A DNA stretch of 5,392 nt, from contig DATJYF010000302.1 in assembly GCA_035499715.1 (NCBI GenBank), positions 1-5,392 on the forward strand. Reading direction: 5' to 3'. Of the stretch, positions 1 through 5,248 are shown piece by piece. The position numbers were made by a program, and so were the translations under genes. Source of the stretch: DASRHD01 sp035499715 (lineage in GTDB: Bacteria; Verrucomicrobiota; Verrucomicrobiia; Opitutales; Opitutaceae). The notes under the pieces were generated by a model. The model was not told where the DNA came from and ran no database searches. It worked only from the letters and a program-made list of their open reading frames with translations. The first letter of the stretch is position 1; each line of letters starts with the position of its first letter.

Positions 1-122
1 GCGGAACGGTCGGGCTTGAGCAGCACGACGAGGCCGTTGGGCAGGACAAAGCGCTCGACCGGCTCGTGCCAGAAGGGTTCGAGCAATCGCAGTTCGGCGG
101 AGGCGGAGGATGGTTTGGACAT
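1..122 (-). CDS. M16 family (insulinase/pitrilysin-like) peptidase, N-terminal fragment
   Basis: This is the first 40 codons of a gene that runs off the left edge, starting at the ATG at 122. The translation opens with a Ser/Ala-rich stretch (MSKPSSASAEL) and then reads PVERFVLPNGLVVLLKPDRS. The 'LPNGL-VLLKPD-S' pattern is the first beta strand of the M16 zinc metallopeptidase domain, which comes shortly before the inverted zinc motif HxxEH. The HxxEH motif itself lies outside the window, so catalytic competence cannot be judged. No signal peptide is visible in these residues. The gene is on the same strand as the Minf_1886 gene upstream, with a 57-base gap, so the two could be co-transcribed. 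No good Shine-Dalgarno sequence precedes the ATG. The family call is fairly secure from the motif. A processing-peptidase-like or PqqL-like subtype cannot be separated from it. Confidence 0.8.
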   Translation of the reverse strand, partial: MSKPSSASAELRLLEPFWHEPVERFVLPNGLVVLLKPDRS

Positions 123-179
123 GAGGGGACAGCGGCCCGCGCGCGGCGCGGGAAAATTTCGCGGGCTCCGGCGGGCGGG

Positions 180-620
180 CTAGACCGAGCCGACCGTCTC
201 GGCCGCCGACGAACCGAAACGGCGGCGGTGCGCCGGCAGAAACGGCTTCACGAAGGCGTCGTCAAAATTGTAGACGTCGGCGAAATCCTCGCGGCGATCC
301 GTTTCGGTTTTGCTGAAAACATTGTATTCGATCAGATTGAAAACGATGTCGCCGAAATCCGCGCACCGCGTGACGCCCCATTCGTTGAGGACGGTTTTGG
401 CGAGCGGACCGAACTGCTCGAGAGCAAAAGTGCGCAACCCGTGAAGCAGCTCGGCCCCGTTGACATGCTGCGAACGCACGCCGTGGAGCGGATCCTTTTT
501 CTTGATTTCCTTGACCGTGTAATCGAGCCCCTGGCGCACGAAATCGTAAGCTTTGCAATCGAAGCGGGCGTCTTCTTTGCAGATTAATTCAACAATTTCT
601 GCGAATTCGAGGTCGGGCAT
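180..620 (-). CDS. Minf_1886 family protein (conserved PVC-group protein of unknown function)
   Basis: This encodes 146 residues in the style of the Minf_1886 family, which I know from Verrucomicrobia and Planctomycetes and for which I know no function. Recognisable blocks are EDARFDCKAYDFVRQGLDYT (residues 16-35), HVNGAELLHGLRTFALEQFG (52-71), NEWGVTRCADFGDIVFNLIE (79-98) and DFADVYNFDDAF (112-123). It looks like a soluble, mainly helical cytoplasmic protein: there is no signal peptide, membrane segment or obvious catalytic motif. I chose the ATG at 620 because the conserved family sequence begins there. An in-frame ATG at 764 would add 48 residues encoded by AT-rich intergenic DNA that do not look like protein. 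The leader (…GAATTTTATG) has no Shine-Dalgarno. The gene is divergent from the Fur-like regulator and lies upstream of the M16 peptidase. Family assignment is confident; role unknown. Confidence 0.85.
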   Translation of the reverse strand: MPDLEFAEIVELICKEDARFDCKAYDFVRQGLDYTVKEIKKKDPLHGVRSQHVNGAELLHGLRTFALEQFGPLAKTVLNEWGVTRCADFGDIVFNLIEYNVFSKTETDRREDFADVYNFDDAFVKPFLPAHRRRFGSSAAETVGSV

Positions 621-729
621 AAAATTCGTTGGTGGATAACAGACGTTATGCGTGGGCGCAACTTTGCAACTGCCTGATGTATCAAGGTTCTGCAAGTAAT
701 ATGCTAGTGAAAAAAACCAGGGATTTAAT

Positions 730-755
730 TGTAAATTTTTACGTAAAAAATTACA
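730..755. promoter_or_regulatory. 26-bp near-perfect palindrome, candidate operator
   Basis: The outer arms are TGTAA and TTACA and the core is the perfect 14-bp palindrome TTTTTACGTAAAAA. Only one symmetric position on each side (A at 735, A at 750) fails to match. It lies 110 bases upstream of the Minf_1886 start and 78 bases upstream of the Fur-like start, so it could serve either promoter. Dyad symmetry of this length suits binding by a dimeric regulator, for which the adjacent Fur-like protein is the obvious candidate. It does not match the classical E. coli Fur box. Low GC and lack of a GC stem make a terminator unlikely. Confidence 0.5.
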
Positions 756-813
756 TTTTTTCAAAAAAAATCGAGATTTGAATAAAGATTTTACTTGTTT
801 TTACCGATATAGC

Positions 814-828
814 TGTTAAAAATTAACA
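814..828. promoter_or_regulatory. 15-bp palindrome immediately upstream of the Fur-like start codon, candidate autoregulatory operator
   Basis: The sequence is TGTTAA-AAA-TTAACA, perfect 6-bp arms around three A residues, ending 5 bases before the ATG at 834. Its position would let a bound protein block transcription start or elongation of the Fur-like gene, which would fit negative autoregulation. Both this site and the 730-755 palindrome begin with TGT and end with ACA, but their inner sequences differ, so they may bind different proteins. In such AT-rich DNA a short dyad can arise by chance. Confidence 0.35.
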
Positions 829-833
829 TTACT

Positions 834-1352
834 ATGATATCTACCCAAATTCATCATTCCTTGGCAGGAATTAAATCTTCGCCAAAGCCCGTCTCGGCTC
901 TCGACCAAGCCTGTGCCCGTCTCAAGTCCGCCGGCCTGCGCATCACGCAGCCGCGCATCGCCATCCTCAACGCGCTGATCAAGCGCACCCAACCCGCCAG
1001 CATCGAGCAGTTGCACGAGGACCTCGCCGACAGCTCGTGCGATCTCGTGACCGTGTATCGCTGCCTCGCGGTGTTTGAGGAACTCGGCCTGGTCCGGCGC
1101 GGCTTCCTGCACAACGGCACCGCCCTCTACGAAGTCAATCTCAACGGCACGAGCCGCTATCACATCGTGTGCAAAGACACCCATCGCGTCGAAGAAATCG
1201 ACGGCGAAACGGCGAACGAACTTCGCCGCGTGGTCAAACAGGTCGAAGACGTCCTGAAAAACCGCGGGTACAGCGATATCACGCATGTGGTTGAATTTTT
1301 CGGTGTCTCTCCCGCCATTCGCAAAAGCACCGAGGCTTCCGCCGCCCGTTGA
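834..1352 (+). CDS. Fur superfamily transcriptional regulator, atypical metal sites
   Basis: This encodes a 172-residue cytoplasmic DNA-binding regulator, slightly long for the family (usually about 130-170). Residues 23-95 form the winged-helix domain: ACARLKSAGLRITQPRIAIL (helices 1-2) and then CDLVTVYRCLAVFEELGLVR, which contains the TVYR recognition-helix signature of Fur proteins. Residues 98-158 resemble the dimerisation/metal-binding domain, with H110, C113, E120/E121 and H151 in family positions. The two structural-zinc CxxC pairs are not intact: the first reads CKDT (113-116) and the second region reads VSPAI (158-162). About 20 N-terminal residues are extra. The start is the first ATG in frame; there is no Shine-Dalgarno, and a palindrome ends 5 bases upstream. 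A small membrane-peptide ORF and a terminator follow. Fur, Zur, PerR or a metal-independent role cannot be told apart from the sequence. Confidence 0.88.
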   Translation: MISTQIHHSLAGIKSSPKPVSALDQACARLKSAGLRITQPRIAILNALIKRTQPASIEQLHEDLADSSCDLVTVYRCLAVFEELGLVRRGFLHNGTALYEVNLNGTSRYHIVCKDTHRVEEIDGETANELRRVVKQVEDVLKNRGYSDITHVVEFFGVSPAIRKSTEASAAR

Positions 1353-1370
1353 TTTCCAACCGGGCCGGAT

Positions 1371-1478
1371 GTGAGCCTGAACCAAGATAAAACGATGTTG
1401 GCCGTAATCTTCATCCTCATGTTTCTTACCGCCTTCGTGGCGTGGGACACCTCCGATTCAGATCGGCATCGAAATTAA
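1371..1478 (+). CDS. Possible 35-residue single-pass membrane peptide
   Basis: A GTG-started ORF of 35 codons begins 18 bases after the Fur-like stop codon, on the same strand and before the shared terminator. It has a polar start (MSLNQDKT), a hydrophobic stretch from residue 9 to 25 (MLAVIFILMFLTAFVAW) long enough for one membrane span, and a charged tail ending SDSDRHRN. That layout is typical of small membrane proteins. An internal ATG at 1395 would give 27 residues starting at the hydrophobic segment. The ribosome-binding site is weak for either start. I do not recognise a family, and an ORF this short could be chance. Position within the transcript and clean topology are the arguments in favour. 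Confidence 0.42.
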   Translation: MSLNQDKTMLAVIFILMFLTAFVAWDTSDSDRHRN

Positions 1479-1530
1479 AACCATTTTTTGCACAGGGTTT
1501 GATTCATAGCAGAATCAGGGGTTGATGTAC

Positions 1531-1563
1531 TGGGGCGGCTCGCAAGGGCCGCCCCATTTGTTT
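1531..1563 (+). terminator. Rho-independent-type terminator of the Fur-like transcription unit
   Basis: The 9-bp stem TGGGGCGGC / GCCGCCCCA (1531-1539 with 1548-1556) closes an 8-base loop and is followed on the plus strand by a T-rich run, TTTGTTT (1557-1563). It ends the plus-strand Fur-like unit and lies 35 bases from the stop codon of the convergent gatB gene. In the opposite direction the same stem lacks a T tract, so use by the gat operon is possible but less supported. Confidence 0.75.
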
Positions 1564-1597
1564 CCCGCCCAAGCCGCCAGGCGCGAGGCCGCGCCGC

Positions 1598-3049
1598 TCA
1601 CATCTGCGCCAGCAGCCGGCGCAGCGTCTCGTCCACCCGCTTCGGGTCGACCTTGCCCTTCGCCGCCTTCATCACCGCGCCCTTGAAGCCGTTGATCGCA
1701 CTGTCCTTGCCGGCCTTGAAGTCGGCGAACGCCTTGGAATTGCCCGCAATCGCATCGCGGCACCACTGCTCGAGTTCGCCGAGATTGGTCGGAGCGGCTT
1801 TCAAGCCCGTTCGCTCGACAACGGCCTCCGGCGTCTCACCGGTTTTGAACATTGCAATGAAAACCTCCTTGGCCGAGTTGGTGAGAATCGTGCCGGCGTC
1901 GACCAATTTCACCAAGCCGGCGATGTGCGCGGGGCGGATGTTGGAGTCCGTCAGGGCCAGATGCGCATTGCCCAGTTCACGCAGCAGATCGTTGACGATC
2001 CAGTTGCCCACCGCCTGCGGCTTACCGGAGAGTTTCGCAGCCTCCTCGAAAAAATCGCTCAGCTCCCGGTCCGGCACGAGCACGGATGTAATCGTGTAGG
2101 GAATCTGGTACTGCGCCATGAACCGCCGCTGCTTGTCGAACGGCAACTCGGGGCAGCCGGCGCGAATCTGCTGCTTCCAGGCCTCGTCCACCTTCACCGG
2201 CATGAGGTCGGGGTCGGGAAAATAGCGGTAGTCATGCGCCATTTCCTTGGAACGGAGCGATTGCGAGGCGCCGGTCTGGCCGTCGTAATCACGCGTTTCC
2301 TGCACGATCGTGCCGCCGCTTTCGGCGACGGCGATCTGGCGCTTGATTTCGTGGGCGATGCCGTCGCGTACGAAAGAGATCGAGTTCAGGTTCTTCAGCT
2401 CCACCTTGGTGCCGAGCCTGGTTTCGCCGGCCGGACGGATGGAAATGTTGGCATCGCAGCGGAGCTGGCCCTTCTCCATGTCGCAGTCGGAGATGCCGCC
2501 GTAAATCATGACGGTTTTGAGCGCGGTGAGATAGGCGAACGCCTCCTCCGCGGTCTGGAGGGCGGGCTCGGAAACGATTTCCATCAGCGGCGTGCCGGCG
2601 CGGTTGAAATCGACGAGCGAGTCGCCGGCGTGGTGGTTGAGCTTGCCGACATCCTCCTCGAGATGGATGCGGGTGAGCGGGATTTTCTTGTGCCCGCCCA
2701 TGACGTTGCGCGCCGGGCCGGGCAGCTCGATCTCAATGGCGCCGCCGCGGCAGATGGGCTGGTCGTACTGCGAAATCTGGTAATTTTTCGGCGAGTCGGG
2801 ATAGAAATAATTTTTGCGGTCCCATTTGCAGACCGGTGCGATCTCGCAGTCGAGCAGCAGGCCCGCCTTGATCACGGCATCAAGCGCGGCCTTGTTCATG
2901 ACCGGCAGCACGCCGGGCAGTGCGAGCACGACCGGATCGGTCAGGGTGTTCGGCGGTTCCCCGTAGCCGGTGGCGACGCGCGTGAACATCTTCGAGCGCG
3001 TCTTGATCTGCACGTGCACCTCAAGTCCGATGACGGCTTCGTATTTCAT
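1598..3049 (-). CDS. gatB: Aspartyl/glutamyl-tRNA amidotransferase subunit B
   Basis: This is the kinase/amidating subunit of GatCAB. It phosphorylates the side chain of tRNA-bound Glu or Asp with ATP and adds the ammonia supplied by GatA. The 483 residues are the normal length. Family motifs are YEAVIGLEVHVQ (3-14), LALPGVLPVMN (42-52), KWDRKNYFYPDSPKNYQISQ (75-94), RIHLEEDVGK (127-136), FNRAGTPLMEIVSEP (148-162), QLRCDANIS (195-203), KVELKNLNS (215-223) and RSKEMAHDYRYFPDPDL (266-282). A helical tRNA-binding YqeY-like tail fills roughly the last 150 residues. I chose the ATG at 3049 because the canonical MKYEAVIGLEVH begins there; an in-frame GTG at 3067 falls inside the repeat arm and is less likely. 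No Shine-Dalgarno is seen (CAAAATTTGATTATG). It is the last gene of the operon, separated from gatA by the 408-bp GxxExxY element. Confidence 0.97.
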   Translation of the reverse strand: MKYEAVIGLEVHVQIKTRSKMFTRVATGYGEPPNTLTDPVVLALPGVLPVMNKAALDAVIKAGLLLDCEIAPVCKWDRKNYFYPDSPKNYQISQYDQPICRGGAIEIELPGPARNVMGGHKKIPLTRIHLEEDVGKLNHHAGDSLVDFNRAGTPLMEIVSEPALQTAEEAFAYLTALKTVMIYGGISDCDMEKGQLRCDANISIRPAGETRLGTKVELKNLNSISFVRDGIAHEIKRQIAVAESGGTIVQETRDYDGQTGASQSLRSKEMAHDYRYFPDPDLMPVKVDEAWKQQIRAGCPELPFDKQRRFMAQYQIPYTITSVLVPDRELSDFFEEAAKLSGKPQAVGNWIVNDLLRELGNAHLALTDSNIRPAHIAGLVKLVDAGTILTNSAKEVFIAMFKTGETPEAVVERTGLKAAPTNLGELEQWCRDAIAGNSKAFADFKAGKDSAINGFKGAVMKAAKGKVDPKRVDETLRRLLAQM

Positions 3050-3059
3050 AATCAAATTT

Positions 3060-3089
3060 TGAACCACTGAGACACAGAGAACACGAAGA
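3060..3089 (+). repeat. Inverted-repeat arm, distal end of the GxxExxY element
   Basis: This 30-base arm begins TGAACCAC and continues with GAGACAC, AGAGA and CACGA blocks. It matches the opposite-strand arm at 3438-3467 at 23 of 30 positions. On the coding strand of the operon it falls between the GxxExxY stop codon (3091) and the gatB ATG (3049). Its outer edge is preceded by TTT, as at the other end. It is one of four copies of the same repeat in the window. Confidence 0.8.
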
Positions 3090-3090
3090 G

Positions 3091-3477
3091 TTAGTTGGCG
3101 AGGCGCTTGATCCCCTGCTTCAAAACAGGAACTTTGAAATTGAGAAGCAATCCCACTTTAAGACCGGTCAATTTTAGGTAGGAAAGCAGCTGAGCGTCGT
3201 GGATGGGCAAAAGAACATCGACGCATTTCAGCTCAACGATGACTTGATGGTTCACGAGTAAATCGAGCCGAAAACCTTCATCGAAATTCAATCCTTTATA
3301 AGCTACTGGAACTGCCTTTTGGCGTTCCACAACTAAGCCGCGCTGAGTCAATTCGTAAGCCAGAGCCGTCTCATATACCGATTCCAGCATTCCGGGGCCA
3401 AGCTGCCGATGTACTTCAATGGCCGCCCCAATGACCACCTCCGTGACCTCCGTGTCTTTGTGGTTCAAAACAGTCAC
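3091..3477 (-). CDS. GxxExxY family protein (RecB/Cas4-like nuclease fold predicted)
   Basis: This encodes a 128-residue protein with the family signature GMLESVY (G29, E32, Y35). Further blocks are a helix VIGAAIEVHRQLGPG (15-29), RQKAVPVAYKG (52-62), D72 followed by VELK with E82 and K84, and QLLSY with Q96 and Y100, then GLLLNF (109-114). The D-x9-E-x-K plus QxxxY pattern is that of PD-(D/E)XK nucleases of the RecB/Cas4 group; activity has not, to my knowledge, been shown for this family. I chose the GTG at 3477, which overlaps the gatA stop codon as GTGA and suggests coupled translation. A TTG at 3468 (125 residues) is an equally good start, and codons from there on are the repeat arm itself, giving NHKDTEVTEV. 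The gene is AT-richer than its neighbours, suggesting transfer or an insertion. Confidence 0.85.
   Translation of the reverse strand: MTVLNHKDTEVTEVVIGAAIEVHRQLGPGMLESVYETALAYELTQRGLVVERQKAVPVAYKGLNFDEGFRLDLLVNHQVIVELKCVDVLLPIHDAQLLSYLKLTGLKVGLLLNFKVPVLKQGIKRLAN
3438..3467 (-). repeat. Inverted-repeat arm forming the 5' coding end of the GxxExxY gene
   Basis: Read on the minus strand, this arm begins TGAACCAC, then AAAGACACGGAGG and CACGGAGG. It matches the arm at 5249-5278 at about 25 of 30 positions and the arm at 3060-3089 at 23 of 30. It lies within the GxxExxY reading frame and encodes the residues NHKDTEVTE, so the repeat end doubles as the N-terminus of the protein. Confidence 0.8.
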
Positions 3478-4943
3478 AGCTTGGGATGTTTTTGATGCCA
3501 GTCGTGGCCTTGCTCGTAGGTGCGGGCGATGGCGAGCAGTTCGGCCTCCGCGAACGGCCGGCCGATGATTTGCAGGCCGATGGGCAGTCCGGTTTTTGAG
3601 AAGCCGCACGGCAGGCTCACGCCGGGCAGGCCGGCGAGGTTGACGCCGATGGTGTAAATGTCGCTCAGGTACATGGCGAGCGGATCAGCGGCTTTCTCGC
3701 CTTTCTTGAAAGCCGGCGTGGGCGAGGTCGGCGTGAGGATGGCGTCGACCTCCCGGTAAGCGTCGAGAAAGTCCTGGCGGATGAGGGTGCGGACTTTTTG
3801 CGCACGCAGATAATAGGCGTCGTAATAACCGCTGCTGAGCACGTAGGTGCCAAGGATGATGCGGCGCTTGACCTCGGCGCCGAAACCCTCGGCCCGCGAC
3901 TGGAAATAAAGGTCGACGGCATCGGCGGCGTTCCTGGCGCGGTGGCCGTAGCGGATGCCGTCGTAGCGGGCCAGATTCGACGAGCACTCGGCGGTGGCGA
4001 TGATGTAATAAACCGCGACGGCGTGCTTCGTGTGCGGAAGCGAAACCTCCCGGATTTCGCAGCCGAGTTTTTTGTAATAATCGATTGCCGCCTGTACCGC
4101 CGCGCCGACCTCCGGATCGAGACCGGCGCCGAAATATTCCTTGGCGATGCCGAGCTTCCATGGGCCTTTCCGCTTCGCCAGTTCGGCGCGGTAGTCGGGA
4201 ATTTCGGTTTTGAACGAGGTCGAGTCATTCGAATCGTGACCGGCAATGATGCCGAGCAGGATCGCCGCGTCCTCGACGGTGCGGCCGAACGGTCCGATCT
4301 GATCAAGCGAAGAAGCGAAGGCGATGAGGCCGTAGCGCGAGACCAGTCCGTAGGTCGGCTTGAAGCCGACGACGCCGCAAAGCGCGGCGGGCTGGCGGAT
4401 CGAGCCGCCGGTGTCGGAGCCGAGGGCGGCGATGGCCTCGCCCGCGGCGACCGCCGCGGCGCTGCCGCCGGATGAGCCGCCGGGCACCCGCGTGGGATCC
4501 CACGGATTGGCGGTGGTCTTGAAAGCCGAGTTTTCCGTGGACGAACCCATGGCGAACTCGTCGAGATTGAGACGACCCCAGCAAATCGCGCCGGCCTCCT
4601 TGAGCTTGCGTGTCACGGTCGCATCATAGGGAGAGACGAAGTTGGCGAGCATCTTGCTCGAGGCGGTGAGCGGCTGGCCGGCGACGGAAATGACGTCCTT
4701 CATGCCGATGGGGAGGCCGTCGAGCGGTCCCCTCGCCTGCCCCGCCGCGCGGCGGGCGTCGGAGGCGCGCGCCTGCGCGAGCACGTCGGCCTCGTCGTAG
4801 GAATTGAAGGCCTGCACCACCGGTTCGACGGCCCTGGTGCGCGCGAGCACGGCCTGCATCAACTCGACCGAGGAAATTTTTTTCGCCGCGAGCTGGGCGG
4901 CGAGTTCGGCGGCGGGCTGGAAAAAAAGTTCGGTGGCGGCCAT
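3474..4943 (-). CDS. gatA: Aspartyl/glutamyl-tRNA amidotransferase subunit A
   Basis: This is the glutaminase subunit of GatCAB, an amidase-signature enzyme that hydrolyses glutamine and channels ammonia to GatB. The 489 residues are the usual length. The Ser-cisSer-Lys triad is intact: K82 in GLPIGMKDV, S157 in the PGGSSGGSAAAVAAG block (154-168) and S181 in GSDTGGSIRQPAALCG (175-190). The spacing equals that of the well-studied staphylococcal enzyme (Lys79/Ser154/Ser178). FKPTYGLVSRYGLIAFASSLDQIGPF and the C-terminal LPGVSLPCGF are also typical. I chose the ATG at 4943 because GGAG stands five bases upstream, and it begins two bases after the gatC stop; a GTG at 4949 overlapping that stop would add two residues. 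The stop codon overlaps the GTG of the GxxExxY gene. Confidence 0.97.
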   Translation of the reverse strand: MAATELFFQPAAELAAQLAAKKISSVELMQAVLARTRAVEPVVQAFNSYDEADVLAQARASDARRAAGQARGPLDGLPIGMKDVISVAGQPLTASSKMLANFVSPYDATVTRKLKEAGAICWGRLNLDEFAMGSSTENSAFKTTANPWDPTRVPGGSSGGSAAAVAAGEAIAALGSDTGGSIRQPAALCGVVGFKPTYGLVSRYGLIAFASSLDQIGPFGRTVEDAAILLGIIAGHDSNDSTSFKTEIPDYRAELAKRKGPWKLGIAKEYFGAGLDPEVGAAVQAAIDYYKKLGCEIREVSLPHTKHAVAVYYIIATAECSSNLARYDGIRYGHRARNAADAVDLYFQSRAEGFGAEVKRRIILGTYVLSSGYYDAYYLRAQKVRTLIRQDFLDAYREVDAILTPTSPTPAFKKGEKAADPLAMYLSDIYTIGVNLAGLPGVSLPCGFSKTGLPIGLQIIGRPFAEAELLAIARTYEQGHDWHQKHPKL

Positions 4944-4945
4944 CG

Positions 4946-5236
4946 TCACTCCACCACCTTCGGCACAACGATCATGTGATCGCGCTGGGCGGGCGCGTTC
5001 CTGAGCGCAACCTCGACCGGCAGGCCCGGCTGGGGCACGTCGTCGGCCCAGATGTTGAAGACGGGAAAGGCGTGCGCGGTCGGCTCCACTTTGGAAACGT
5101 CCACTTCCTTCAGCTGCGCGATGTAGGCGAGCACGTCGCCGAGCTGGGCCGAGAACCGCGCCTTCTCCTCCGGCGTGAGGGCGAGGCGGGCGAGATGGGC
5201 GACATGGTCGATGTTGAGGTCGGCGGGAGTCGGCAT
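4946..5236 (-). CDS. gatC: Aspartyl/glutamyl-tRNA amidotransferase subunit C
   Basis: This is the small subunit that wraps around GatA and holds it to GatB, needed for stable assembly. The 96 residues are the family norm. Motifs are DHVAHLARLALTPEEKARF (10-28), the helix LGDVLAYIAQLKEVDVSKVEPTAH (32-55) and the C-terminal LRNAPAQRDHMIVVPKVVE (78-96). The ATG at 5236 gives the expected start. It is preceded by AAATAAAATCACC with no Shine-Dalgarno, and the 77-bp repeat hairpin (5249-5325) ends 12 bases upstream of the start codon. gatA follows two bases after the stop codon, so translation of gatC and gatA is probably coupled. It is the first recognised gat gene of the operon. Confidence 0.96.
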   Translation of the reverse strand: MPTPADLNIDHVAHLARLALTPEEKARFSAQLGDVLAYIAQLKEVDVSKVEPTAHAFPVFNIWADDVPQPGLPVEVALRNAPAQRDHMIVVPKVVE

Positions 5237-5248
5237 GGTGATTTTATT

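Larger units (their letters stand above)
621..833. promoter_or_regulatory. AT-rich divergent intergenic region between the Minf_1886 gene and the Fur-like gene
   Basis: This 213-base region separates two divergent genes and must hold both promoters unless transcription reads in from elsewhere. From about 690 to 833 it is strikingly AT-rich, with runs of A and T, against GC-rich flanking genes. It contains two inverted repeats (730-755 and 814-828), listed separately. I could not pick a convincing sigma70 pair. One weak plus-strand option is TTTACT at 790-795 with TGTTAA at 814-819, an 18-base spacing that would give a very short leader. No RNA gene or further coding sequence was recognised here. 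Confidence 0.6.
3060..3467 (-). mobile_element. GxxExxY-bearing element with 30-bp inverted ends, inserted between gatA and gatB
   Basis: About 408 bp are bounded by imperfect inverted repeats (23 of 30 matches) with TGAACCAC at both outer edges and TTT flanking each. The interior is almost entirely the GxxExxY gene. GC over 3121-3420 is about 46% by hand count (139 of 300), while a 60-base sample of gatA (4381-4440) is 80%. gatA and gatB are usually adjacent or nearly so, so this looks like an insertion into the operon. A short structure with the same ends and no gene occurs at 5249-5325. I see no target-site duplication and no transposase, so 'mobile' is inferred from structure and composition. 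A REP/BIME-like repeat with an associated gene is the main alternative. Confidence 0.5.

Noticed and set aside
66..587. Plus-strand open frame of 173 codons over the Minf_1886 gene
   Set aside because: It overlaps the M16 start and the well-conserved Minf_1886 frame on the other strand, and its translation is low-complexity at the start.
621..764. N-terminal extension of the Minf_1886 protein to an ATG at 764
   Set aside because: The extension would be encoded by AT-rich intergenic DNA containing the 26-bp palindrome, and family similarity begins at the ATG at 620.
1500..1517. Small hairpin TGATTC / GAATCA before the terminator
   Set aside because: The stem is only 6 bp, AT-rich and without a T tract; too weak to call as a terminator or regulatory element.
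3050..3067. GTG start for gatB at 3067
   Set aside because: It lies within the repeat arm and adds six residues not typical of GatB; the canonical MKYEAVIGLEVH start is at 3049.
1925..3070. Long open frame (381 codons) on the plus strand opposite gatB
   Set aside because: It is fully antisense to a clear gatB. Its composition (rich in R, G, V, D, H, with no family motifs) is what reverse reading of GC-rich codons produces.
3050..3475. Target-site duplication around the GxxExxY element
   Set aside because: The flanks (GTGACTGTTT on one side and AAATTTGATT on the other, operon strand) share only a few T/A bases that could belong to the repeat ends, so no duplication can be claimed.
3478..3609. 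Upstream extension of the GxxExxY frame to an ATG at 3609
   Set aside because: The added residues are an out-of-frame reading of the conserved gatA C-terminus (Arg/Pro/His-rich) with no family similarity.
3798..4475. Plus-strand open frame of 225 codons opposite gatA
   Set aside because: It is antisense to the intact gatA active-site region and has no recognisable motif; a GC-driven shadow.
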